Assembly (NCBI GenBank): GCA_950071875.1 | Contig: CATMNW010000130.1 | Location: 1-7,001 of the forward strand | Length of the DNA: 7,001 bases | Reading direction: 5' to 3' | Source: an uncultured Erythrobacteraceae bacterium | Lineage (GTDB): Bacteria > Pseudomonadota > Alphaproteobacteria > Sphingomonadales > Sphingomonadaceae | Part shown: one piece after another, positions 1-5,730 of the stretch | Position numbering within the stretch: position 1 is the stretch's first letter | Layout: each line of letters starts with the position of its first letter | Position numbers and translations under genes: made by a program | The notes under the pieces: model-generated | Database searches by the model: none | What the model was told of the DNA's origin: nothing | What the model saw: the letters and a program-made list of their open reading frames with translations, nothing else

Positions 1-81
1 CGCAACCTGCTCGCCTATCTCAAGAAGAAAGACGTCGAGCGGTACAACGCGCTGATCCAGAAGCTGGGTCTTCGCAAATAA
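1..81 (+). CDS. rpsO: 30S ribosomal protein S15, C-terminal end (partial)
   Basis: The window opens inside a plus-strand frame encoding 26 residues and ending in TAA at 79-81. The visible end (LLAYLKKKDVERYNALIQ, then KLGLRK) matches the very conserved last helix of ribosomal protein S15, which binds 16S rRNA in the platform of the small subunit. The identification is supported by the next gene being pnp, since rpsO-pnp is a conserved pair in proteobacteria. The 5' part lies outside the window. An intrinsic terminator begins nine bases after the stop. In E. coli S15 represses its own translation through its mRNA leader; that region is not visible here. Confidence 0.93.
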   Translation, partial: RNLLAYLKKKDVERYNALIQKLGLRK

Positions 82-89
82 GAGTTTCT

Positions 90-120
90 CGAAGGGGCGG
101 CTCAGGCCGCCCCTTCGTTT
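90..120 (+). terminator. Intrinsic terminator between rpsO and pnp
   Basis: An 11-bp perfect GC-rich stem (90-100 pairs with 107-117, six-base loop CTCAGG) is followed by a short GTTT stretch. The T-tract is brief, so termination may be partial and allow read-through into pnp, as described for the rpsO-pnp locus of E. coli. I infer function from the structure only. Confidence 0.75.
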
Positions 121-124
121 ATCT

Positions 125-240
125 GCGGTCCGCGCAATCCGGCGCGGGTTCGCAAAACGGAGGCGGGACAAGCCTCGAACCGGACCGGGACGGAATACCC
201 GGTACAGTAGGCCCCGTGCGGCAATAAGGCGTGCACGGGT
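125..240 (+). promoter_or_regulatory. Structured pnp leader with four tandem hairpins
   Basis: Between the rpsO terminator and the pnp ribosome binding site there are four non-overlapping potential stems. 130-135 pairs with 142-147 (6 bp, flanked by two G-T wobbles). 160-164 pairs with 172-176 (5 bp, loop GGGACAA). 184-189 pairs with 198-203 (6 bp). 213-219 pairs with 233-239 (7 bp, 13-base loop) and ends six bases before the AAGGA ribosome binding site. In E. coli the pnp leader folds into a stem cut by RNase III, after which PNPase represses its own synthesis. A similar role is inferred from position, not from shared sequence. No convincing -35/-10 pair was found here. Confidence 0.45.
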
Positions 241-244
241 TCAT

Positions 245-249
245 AAGGA
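245..249 (+). promoter_or_regulatory. Ribosome binding site of pnp
   Basis: AAGGA lies six bases before the ATG at 256, a good Shine-Dalgarno match at good spacing. It fixes the pnp start. It sits in an AT-rich single-stranded patch just after the last leader hairpin. Confidence 0.8.
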
Positions 250-255
250 AAATAC

Positions 256-2538
256 ATGTTCGACAAGAAAACCGTATCGATTGAGTGGGGCGGAAAGACC
301 CTCACCCTCGAAACCGGTCAGATCGCCCGTCAGGCCGACGGCGCAGTTCTGGCCACTTATGGCGAAACCGTGGTGCTGTGCGCCGTGACCGCCGCCAAGA
401 ACGTCAAGGAAGGCCAGGATTTCTTCCCGCTGACCGTTCACTACCAGGAAAAATTCTCCGCCGCGGGCCGTATCCCGGGTGGCTTCTTCAAGCGCGAAGG
501 CCGCGCCACGGAGAAGGAAACGCTGGTATCCCGCCTGATCGACCGCCCTGTGCGTCCGCTCTTCCCGGAAGGCTTCTACAACGAAATCAACGTCATCTGC
601 CAGGTTCTGAGCTATGACGGCGAAACCGAACCCGATATCGTCGCGATGATCGCCGCTTCGGCTGCGCTGACCATCTCGGGCGTACCTTTCATGGGTCCGA
701 TCGGCGCGGCACGCGTCGGTTTCCGCAATGGCGAATACGAACTCAACCCGAGCCTGCAGACCGCGCTCGACGAAGAAGGTCGTCTCGACCTCGTCGTAGC
801 CGCCACGCAGGACGCGGTGATGATGGTCGAATCCGAAGCCAAGGAACTGACCGAGGACGAAATGCTGGGCGCCGTCATGTTCGCCCACGAGGAAAGCCGC
901 AAGGTCATCGGCGCGATCGTCGATCTTGCCGAACAGGCTGCCAAGGATCCGTGGGAAATGGATACCTCGGACGACACCTCGGCCATCAAGGAAAAGCTGC
1001 GCGGCATCGTCGGCGACGACATCGCTGCTGCTTACAAGCTGACCGACAAGTCGGCCCGTTCGGACGCGCTCAACGCGGCGCGTGCCAAGGCCAAGGAAGC
1101 TTTCGCCGACGAAGAAGCCCAGACGCAGCTTGTTGCCAGCAAGGCAGTCAAGAAACTGGAAGCTGACATCGTTCGCGGCGCAATCATCAAGGATGGTACG
1201 CGCATCGACGGTCGCAAGCTCGATCAGGTTCGCCCGATCGAGGCGATGGTCGGCCTGCTTCCGCGTACGCATGGTTCGGCGCTGTTCACCCGCGGTGAAA
1301 CGCAGGCGATCTGCACCACCACTCTGGGCACCAAGGATGCGGAGCAGATGATCGATGGTCTGGAGGGTCTCTCCTACAACCACTTCATGCTGCACTATAA
1401 CTTCCCGCCGTACTCGGTCGGTGAAGTCGGTCGCTTCGGTTTCACCGGTCGCCGCGAACAGGGTCACGGCAAGCTCGCATGGCGCGCGCTCAACCCGGTC
1501 CTGCCTGCGCATGAGGATTTCCCCTACACGATCCGTGTCCTGTCGGACATCACCGAGTCCAATGGCTCGTCCTCGATGGCGACCGTTTGCGGTGGCTGTC
1601 TGTCGATGATGGACGCAGGCGTTCCGATCGAACGTCCGGTGTCCGGCATCGCCATGGGCCTGATCCTCGAAGGCGACGACTTTGCCGTCCTGTCGGACAT
1701 CCTGGGTGACGAAGATCACCTCGGCGACATGGACTTCAAGGTTGCCGGTTCGGAAAACGGCATCACCACCATGCAGATGGACATCAAGGTTGCCGGCATC
1801 ACGCAGGAAATCATGGCCAAGGCGCTGGAACAGGCGAAAGCCGGCCGCCAGCACATCCTCGGCGAGATGGCCAAGGCGCTTGGTTCGGCCCGCTCGGGCG
1901 TTTCGAAGCACGCTCCGCGCATCGAGACCATGCAGATCGACAAGTCGAAGATCCGTGACGTCATCGGTACGGGCGGCAAGGTGATCCGCGAGATCGTCGC
2001 CGAAACCGGTGCCAAGGTCGACATCGACGACGAAGGCGTGATCAAGATCAGCTCGTCGAACGCCGATGAAATCGAAGCCGCGAAGAAGTGGATCGAAGGC
2101 ATCGTCGAAGAGGCGGAAGTCGGCAAGATCTACAACGGCAAGGTCGTCAACATCGTCGACTTCGGTGCCTTCGTGAACTTCATGGGCGGCAAGGACGGTC
2201 TCGTCCACGTCAGCGAAATGAAGAACGAGCGCGTCGAAAAGCCGACCGACGTCGTGTCGGAAGGTCAGGAAGTGAAGGTCAAGGTCCTCGAGATCGATAA
2301 TCGCGGGAAGGTTCGCCTGTCGATGCGCGTCGTCGACCAGGAAACCGGCGAAGAGATGGAAGACACCCGTCCGCCGCGTGAACCGCGCAGCGATCGTGGT
2401 CCGCGTGGCGGCCGTGGCGGCGATCGTCGCGGTGGCGGCGGTGGCCGTGGTCCCCGTGGTGGTGGCCGCGACCGCGATGGCGGCGGAAACAAGGACGGGG
2501 GCGGTGAAGCTCACGTTCCGGACTTCCTGAAGGACTGA
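256..2538 (+). CDS. pnp: Polynucleotide phosphorylase (PNPase)
   Basis: This 760-residue protein is a phosphorolytic 3'-to-5' exoribonuclease (RNA plus phosphate to nucleoside diphosphates), normally a ring trimer in the degradosome. The first RNase PH domain covers about residues 12-140 and carries the FFKR pore loop at 77-80. A helical linker domain follows at about 240-315. The second RNase PH domain starts near RIDGR (316-320), with the phosphate-binding serines at 438-440 and the catalytic GDEDHLGDMDFK at 484-495 (D487, D493 and K495 equal E. coli D486, D492, K494). A KH domain has its GTGG loop at 571-574, and an S1 domain runs from about 623 to 692. After that comes a tail of roughly 55 residues rich in Arg and Gly, ending VPDFLKD, which makes the protein about 50 residues longer than the E. 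coli enzyme (711). All catalytic residues are intact. The start is fixed by the AAGGA site, and the leader hairpins suggest autoregulation. Confidence 0.98.
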   Translation: MFDKKTVSIEWGGKTLTLETGQIARQADGAVLATYGETVVLCAVTAAKNVKEGQDFFPLTVHYQEKFSAAGRIPGGFFKREGRATEKETLVSRLIDRPVRPLFPEGFYNEINVICQVLSYDGETEPDIVAMIAASAALTISGVPFMGPIGAARVGFRNGEYELNPSLQTALDEEGRLDLVVAATQDAVMMVESEAKELTEDEMLGAVMFAHEESRKVIGAIVDLAEQAAKDPWEMDTSDDTSAIKEKLRGIVGDDIAAAYKLTDKSARSDALNAARAKAKEAFADEEAQTQLVASKAVKKLEADIVRGAIIKDGTRIDGRKLDQVRPIEAMVGLLPRTHGSALFTRGETQAICTTTLGTKDAEQMIDGLEGLSYNHFMLHYNFPPYSVGEVGRFGFTGRREQGHGKLAWRALNPVLPAHEDFPYTIRVLSDITESNGSSSMATVCGGCLSMMDAGVPIERPVSGIAMGLILEGDDFAVLSDILGDEDHLGDMDFKVAGSENGITTMQMDIKVAGITQEIMAKALEQAKAGRQHILGEMAKALGSARSGVSKHAPRIETMQIDKSKIRDVIGTGGKVIREIVAETGAKVDIDDEGVIKISSSNADEIEAAKKWIEGIVEEAEVGKIYNGKVVNIVDFGAFVNFMGGKDGLVHVSEMKNERVEKPTDVVSEGQEVKVKVLEIDNRGKVRLSMRVVDQETGEEMEDTRPPREPRSDRGPRGGRGGDRRGGGGGRGPRGGGRDRDGGGNKDGGGEAHVPDFLKD

Positions 2539-2557
2539 TCCTTCGCTAATCGCTTAT

Positions 2558-2595
2558 GAAGGGGTCGCAGGTCCGCCTGCGGCCCCTTTGCTTTT
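2558..2595 (+). terminator. Strong intrinsic terminator after pnp
   Basis: A long stem starts 19 bases after the pnp stop: 2559-2571 pairs with 2576-2588 (13 bp including one T-G wobble, extendable by a further wobble), with a TCCG tetraloop. It is followed by TTTGCTTTT ending at 2595. This is the classic rho-independent form. The ribosome binding site of the next gene begins at the very next base. Confidence 0.88.
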
Positions 2596-2600
2596 GGAGA
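2596..2600 (+). promoter_or_regulatory. Ribosome binding site deciding the start at 2609
   Basis: GGAGA stands eight bases before the ATG at 2609. The frame could open earlier at TTG 2588, but that codon lies inside the pnp terminator stem and the GGAGA would then be inside the coding region. The ATG is therefore the better start. Confidence 0.75.
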
Positions 2601-2608
2601 ATACGAAA

Positions 2609-3289
2609 ATGCTTCCGCGCGAAACCCTGGCCACTGCTCAGGTGCCCGACGGCGAAACGCTGACACTGGTCAGTCATGGGCGCGATTTCATCATCATGCT
2701 CGGCCGTGACGAGCTGATGGGGACGCGAATGCAGTTTTCCGAAGAACAGCTTGCGGTTCTGACGCTGGCCGAACTTGATGCGCCAAGACCGCGCATCTTG
2801 ATCGGCGGTTACGGCATGGGTTTCACTTTCCGCGCCGCGCTGGACAAGCTGCCTGAAGGAGGGTCGGTCACGGTGGCTGAGATCGTGCCGGAAATCCTCG
2901 AATGGGCGGAAGGCCCTCTGGCACATCTGACAGGCGAAAGCCTTTCCGATCCGCGTGGCAACGTGGTTCTATGCGATGTCGCCGCACTGATCGACGATGC
3001 CAACGACGGCACGACGGACAAGTACGATGCGATCCTGCTCGATGTCGACAACGGCCCAGACGGTATCGTGCGTGATGCGAACTTCCGAATTTATACCAAG
3101 ACCGGTCTTGCCAAGGCGCGCGATGCCTTGCGCCCGGGCGGGATCCTTTCGGTCTGGTCCGCCGCACCGGACCACAAGTTCACCGTCCGTCTCAAGGAAA
3201 GCGGTTTCGATGTGGAAGTGCGCGAAGTGCGCGCGCGGCCCAACAACAAGGGGCCGCGCCACACGATCTGGTTCGCCCGGAAGCGCTAG
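2609..3289 (+). CDS. Spermidine synthase-like / SAM-binding Rossmann protein
   Basis: The protein has 226 residues from the ATG chosen by its ribosome binding site. It has a class I methyltransferase-type nucleotide-binding core: motif I RILIGGYGMGFT (62-73), an acidic residue after the next strand (E91 in VTVAEIVPEILEWA), an acidic loop CDVAAL (122-127), and DAILLDVDNGP (140-150) where aminopropyltransferases carry their catalytic Asp. A typical late strand follows (LRPGGILSVWSA, 174-185). This resembles the spermidine synthase family. However, the loop is DVDNGP rather than the usual D-S/C-S/T-D-P, and the protein is shorter than the usual 280-310 residues, with only a reduced N-terminal part. 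Polyamine synthesis is therefore not safe to assume; it may be a methyltransferase or another SAM-dependent enzyme. It lies just past the pnp terminator and converges with the DUF1993 gene. Confidence 0.8.
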   Translation: MLPRETLATAQVPDGETLTLVSHGRDFIIMLGRDELMGTRMQFSEEQLAVLTLAELDAPRPRILIGGYGMGFTFRAALDKLPEGGSVTVAEIVPEILEWAEGPLAHLTGESLSDPRGNVVLCDVAALIDDANDGTTDKYDAILLDVDNGPDGIVRDANFRIYTKTGLAKARDALRPGGILSVWSAAPDHKFTVRLKESGFDVEVREVRARPNNKGPRHTIWFARKR

Positions 3290-3299
3290 ATGCCGGCTG

Positions 3300-3821
3300 T
3301 CAGGCCTTGATCCTGACCCGGCCCATGAAGTCCATCTTGCCTACCGGCACGCCTTTCATCCGCAGGATGTTATACGCGGTCGCACAGTGGAAATAGAAAT
3401 TGGGCTGGCTGAAGCTGAGGAGGAAATCCTCTGCAGTAAAGTCCATCCCGCGGTCCTTGAATTCGAACCGCATGGGCTGGCCGATCATGCTTTCCATTTC
3501 GTCTTCGGTCAGGGCGGTGATGAAATCGGTCGCGGATGCGAGCTTTGCGCGCAATGCATCGAAACTGGTCGGCGGTGGATTGAGATCGGGTGAATAGACA
3601 CCTGCCCGGACACCTTCGACAGAACCCTGAGTATGTTCGGCGACGCATTTCACCTGGTAGCACCACGGCAGCATGTCGTCGTAAATCTTCGCGCCGATGA
3701 TATCGGCTTCGCTACCTTCGTTCTCTTTGCACCACTTTTCGGCGGTGTTGATCAGATGGCCGGCCGTCCCGAGCATTTGCAAGGCGCTGGGTACATAGGC
3801 GGCGTGTAGCGAAATCGGCAT
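3300..3821 (-). CDS. DUF1993 family protein (DinB-like fold)
   Basis: The protein has 173 residues if it starts at the ATG at 3821, or 175 from the ATG at 3827. The second ATG is preferred because AGGGAG (3828-3833, minus strand) directly abuts the first ATG but stands six bases before the second. The family is recognised by the N-terminal pattern ISLHAAYVPSALQML and the C-terminal block QPNFYFHCATAYNILRMKG with GVPVGKMDF (about 139-166). DUF1993 proteins are small helical proteins thought to share the DinB/YfiT fold, in which histidines can bind metal. Visible histidines are H6, H22, H63 and H145, but I cannot assign a metal site. No signal peptide or membrane segment is seen, so it is probably cytoplasmic. 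The function is unknown. A weak stem (3299-3304 with 3312-3317) spans its stop codon and may end transcription of the convergent pair. Confidence 0.85.
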   Translation of the reverse strand: MPISLHAAYVPSALQMLGTAGHLINTAEKWCKENEGSEADIIGAKIYDDMLPWCYQVKCVAEHTQGSVEGVRAGVYSPDLNPPPTSFDALRAKLASATDFITALTEDEMESMIGQPMRFEFKDRGMDFTAEDFLLSFSQPNFYFHCATAYNILRMKGVPVGKMDFMGRVRIKA

Positions 3822-3881
3822 CGTCATCTCCCTGTGATGCCGCGACTAGTACTGGCGATTTGTTCTGTGGCCAGTGAAAAG

Positions 3882-3895
3882 GGGGAAAATTCCCC
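3882..3895. repeat. Operator-like inverted repeat GGGGAA-AA-TTCCCC
   Basis: Two perfect six-base arms (3882-3887 and 3890-3895) separated by AA form a compact dyad about 60 bases upstream of the DUF1993 start. The position suits a repressor or activator site for that gene. There are no further copies in the gap, and no regulator is identified. Confidence 0.35.
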
Positions 3896-3981
3896 AACAC
3901 GCATGATGCTTGGCCCATCGGGTCCAGCGCGGATCGTACTTCGGGAATGTGCCCTCAGGCCTGACCAATTACCAGTCGGCA

Positions 3982-4023
3982 GTCACCGCTTCCTTTCACC
4001 ATACGATGGAAGGAAACGGTGAC
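3982..4023. other. Long imperfect hairpin in the gap downstream of gcrA
   Basis: The gap of about 240 bases between the DUF1993 start and the gcrA stop has no convincing gene. It does hold a layered stem: GTCACCG (3982-3988) pairs with CGGTGAC (4017-4023). After a C/A mismatch, TTCCTT (3990-3995) pairs with AAGGAA (4010-4015). After a three-base bulge, CCAT (3999-4002) pairs with ATGG (4006-4009) across an ACG loop. That is 17 pairs in total. It lies 36 bases after the gcrA stop on the minus strand. No T-tract follows on either strand, so it is a poor intrinsic terminator. It may be a 3'-end stabilising or processing structure for gcrA mRNA, or part of a small RNA. Confidence 0.45.
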
Positions 4024-4059
4024 ATGACCGGAATTGACGCTGTTTGTTGAAGCGGGACC

Positions 4060-4737
4060 TCAGCGGACCCGCGGGCCGCCGAACGGTAGCGGCGGAGGGG
4101 GACGGCGCGCACCACGCGGGAGCTGTGCCTGATAGGCCCTGCCGCAATGTTCCACGCAATAGGGGAAGCCGGGGTTCACCGCTTCGCCGCAGAAATGGAA
4201 ATCGGCTTCACCCGGATGGCCCATCGGCCAGCGGCAGACCTTGTCCGAAAGGTCCAGCAGGCTGGTCTTGTCTGCAATCTCGGGACTGGGCTTAGCGGGC
4301 ACCAGGCGGCGCGGCGGCGCAGGCGGAATCGGAGCCTGCTGGTCGCCGGGGCCCTGACGCAAGAAGCCCCCGGGGCCCACGGAAACGATCTTGGGAAGAT
4401 CTGGCCGCTTGTCCGGCATGGGCTGTGAAGGAATTGCTGCATCGGGCTTGGGCGCCGGAACATCTGCAGGCTGCGCAGGAGCTGCGGGGGCAGGCTTGGG
4501 CGCGGGCCGGGCGACTTTCTTGGCTACCGGCTTGGGAGCTGCCGGCTTCTTCGCCGGTGCCTTTTTCTTGTCGTTCGCCTTCACCGGCGAGGGTCGCGAC
4601 TTGAGGCCGAGACGGTGCGCCTTGCCGATCACGGCATTGCGGCTGACCCCGCCCAGTTCCTCGGCAATCTGGCTGGCGGTCGAACCGCCTTCCCACATTT
4701 TCTTAAGCGTTGCGATCCGTTCGTCGGTCCAGCTCAT
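4060..4737 (-). CDS. gcrA: GcrA cell-cycle regulator
   Basis: The protein has 225 residues. GcrA binds DNA at GANTC sites methylated by CcrM and contacts the sigma-70 form of RNA polymerase to turn on cell-cycle genes in Alphaproteobacteria. The N-terminal helix-turn-helix is plain: MSWTDERIATLKKMW (1-15), ASQIAEELGG (21-30) and VSRNAVIGKAHRLGL (31-45). The C-terminal polymerase-contacting domain is also clear: KVCRWPMGHP (166-175), DFHFCG (179-184), FPYCVEHC (191-198) and AYQ (201-203). Cysteines C168, C183, C194 and C198 cluster there. Between them, residues about 48-155 form a long Ala/Pro/Lys-rich linker, which makes the protein longer than Caulobacter GcrA (about 173 residues as I recall). 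The start is supported by AGGA seven bases upstream. A GANTC site overlaps that ribosome binding site, so autoregulation is possible. It diverges from the permease gene. Confidence 0.96.
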   Translation of the reverse strand: MSWTDERIATLKKMWEGGSTASQIAEELGGVSRNAVIGKAHRLGLKSRPSPVKANDKKKAPAKKPAAPKPVAKKVARPAPKPAPAAPAQPADVPAPKPDAAIPSQPMPDKRPDLPKIVSVGPGGFLRQGPGDQQAPIPPAPPRRLVPAKPSPEIADKTSLLDLSDKVCRWPMGHPGEADFHFCGEAVNPGFPYCVEHCGRAYQAQLPRGARRPPPPLPFGGPRVR

Positions 4738-4741
4738 TTGC

Positions 4742-4748
4742 GAATCCT
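4742..4748 (-). promoter_or_regulatory. gcrA ribosome binding site overlapping a GANTC site
   Basis: On the minus strand AGGA (4745-4748) stands seven bases before the gcrA ATG and fixes the start. Its last two bases are the first two of GATTC (4742-4746), a CcrM-type GANTC motif. The same bases thus serve translation of gcrA and could be methylated and read by GcrA. Confidence 0.6.
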
Positions 4749-4769
4749 GTATCTCGTGTCATCGCGCCA

Positions 4770-4783
4770 CGGCTTGCAAGCCG
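4770..4783. promoter_or_regulatory. Perfect 14-base palindrome in the gcrA/permease divergent gap
   Basis: CGGCTTGCAAGCCG is perfectly self-complementary. It lies 32 bases upstream of the gcrA start and 26 bases upstream of the permease start. It could be a dimeric regulator operator serving both genes, or a small stem (5 bp with a TGCA loop) in the gcrA mRNA leader. A 14-base palindrome has a modest chance of arising somewhere in 7 kb, but a much smaller one in this 72-base gap. Confidence 0.4.
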
Positions 4784-4809
4784 GGACGCTTGGCCCTAGT
4801 CGCCCCACC

Positions 4810-5709
4810 ATGGTCGATCAAGCCCAGCCCGCAGCGCCCGGAAGCGATAACCCGGACGCATCCTTCATCGAAGAAAATGCCGGAGGGAAGGGCCGGTTTC
4901 CGCCGCGTGGACGCCCGGTGATCCGCGGGATCAACGGGATTGGCCTGTGGAGCCTCTATATGAAGGAGGTGAAGCGGTTTCTCAAGGTCCAGACGCAGAC
5001 AATCTGGGCCCCGGCGGTCACCACGGTGCTTTTTCTGGTCATCTTTTCCGTCGCGTTGGGCCGCGGCGGACGCGAAGTGCTCGGCGTCAACTTCCCGACC
5101 TTCGTCGCGCCGGGCCTGATTGCCATGGCGATGATGCAGAATGCTTTCGCCAATTCCAGCTTTTCGCTGCTGTCCGGCAAGATCCAGGGCACGATCATCG
5201 ACCTGTTGATGCCCCCTTTGTCCGAAGGTGAGCTGATGGCAGGCATCGTGGGCGCCGCCATTACGCGGGCGATCGCGGTAGGCTTCGTCGTGGGAGGGGC
5301 AATGCTGCTTTATCCCGGTGTCAGCCTGGCGATGGCGCATCCCTGGGCAGTCGTCTGCTTCGGTCTGATGGGGGCGACCATGCTAGCCCTGCTTGGCCTG
5401 CTGGCTTCGATCTGGGCGGAAAAGTTCGATCACAATGCGGCGGTAACCAATTTCGTGATCGCACCGCTGGCAATGCTGTCGGGCACATTCTACATCATCG
5501 ATCGTCTGGCACCGGCTTTCCAGGCGGTCAGCCGCGCCAATCCGTTCTTCTATGTGATTTCGGGCTTTCGATACGGCTTCCTAGGCGAAAGCGATATCGG
5601 CGACGGTAGCGCCGTCGCCATGGCCGCAATCGGCCTGCTGGTGCTGAACGCTCTGCTGGCGCTGTTCACCTACAGGCTTCTGAAATCGGGATGGAAGATC
5701 AAGAACTGA
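4810..5709 (+). CDS. ABC-2 type transporter permease
   Basis: The protein has 299 residues and is an integral inner-membrane subunit of an ABC exporter (NodJ/DrrB/YadH type). Six hydrophobic segments are visible at about 66-84, 96-118, 144-168, 178-202, 213-232 and 268-292. Family landmarks include KEVKRFLKVQTQTIWAPAVT (52-71) before and into helix 1, the cytoplasmic DLLMPPLSEGEL (131-142), and NPFFYVISGFRYGFLG (244-259) near the last helices. The partner ATPase is not in the window, so the substrate cannot be named. The first 40 or so residues are polar and Pro/Gly-rich and look disordered. The ATG at 4810 has no clear ribosome binding site. A second ATG at 4960 has GGAG seven bases upstream but would remove the conserved GLWSLY residues, so I keep 4810 with reserve. 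The gene diverges from gcrA and converges on hspQ. Confidence 0.9.
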   Translation: MVDQAQPAAPGSDNPDASFIEENAGGKGRFPPRGRPVIRGINGIGLWSLYMKEVKRFLKVQTQTIWAPAVTTVLFLVIFSVALGRGGREVLGVNFPTFVAPGLIAMAMMQNAFANSSFSLLSGKIQGTIIDLLMPPLSEGELMAGIVGAAITRAIAVGFVVGGAMLLYPGVSLAMAHPWAVVCFGLMGATMLALLGLLASIWAEKFDHNAAVTNFVIAPLAMLSGTFYIIDRLAPAFQAVSRANPFFYVISGFRYGFLGESDIGDGSAVAMAAIGLLVLNALLALFTYRLLKSGWKIKN

Positions 5710-5730
5710 TCGGCGCGATGCGCGATCAGT
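5705..5730. terminator. Shared hairpin over the convergent permease and hspQ stops
   Basis: ACTGATC (5705-5711) pairs perfectly with GATCAGT (5724-5730). After a bulged G, GCGC (5713-5716) pairs with GCGC (5720-5723) around a GAT loop. Each long arm contains one stop codon: TGA at 5707-5709 for the permease, and the complement of TGA at 5726-5728 for hspQ. On the minus strand it is followed by TTCTTGATCTT, a weak T-rich tail, so it best fits the end of hspQ. On the plus strand there is no T-tract. Confidence 0.55.

Noticed and set aside
241..2514. A 757-codon open frame on the minus strand lying opposite almost all of pnp.
   Set aside because: It is in exact codon register with pnp, so its stops could arise only from TTA, CTA or TCA codons in pnp, which this GC-rich gene avoids. 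The product is a repetitive Ala/Thr then Asp/His/Arg-rich string with no family likeness. It is a shadow of codon bias.
2588..2608. TTG start seven codons earlier for the spermidine-synthase-like gene.
   Set aside because: It lies in the pnp terminator and would place the good GGAGA ribosome binding site inside the coding region.
3292..3323. Hairpin at the junction of the spermidine-synthase-like and DUF1993 genes as a bidirectional terminator.
   Set aside because: Only six solid pairs (3299-3304 with 3312-3317) plus a bulged extension and no T-tract on either strand; too weak to list as a terminator.
3834..4022. A 62-codon plus-strand frame in the gap between the DUF1993 gene and gcrA.
   Set aside because: No ribosome binding site, no recognisable motif, and its end lies in the hairpin at 3982-4023. 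Probably a chance frame.
4615..4809. Upstream extension of the permease frame to a start at 4615.
   Set aside because: It overlaps the conserved helix-turn-helix region of gcrA on the other strand and would remove the divergent promoter gap.
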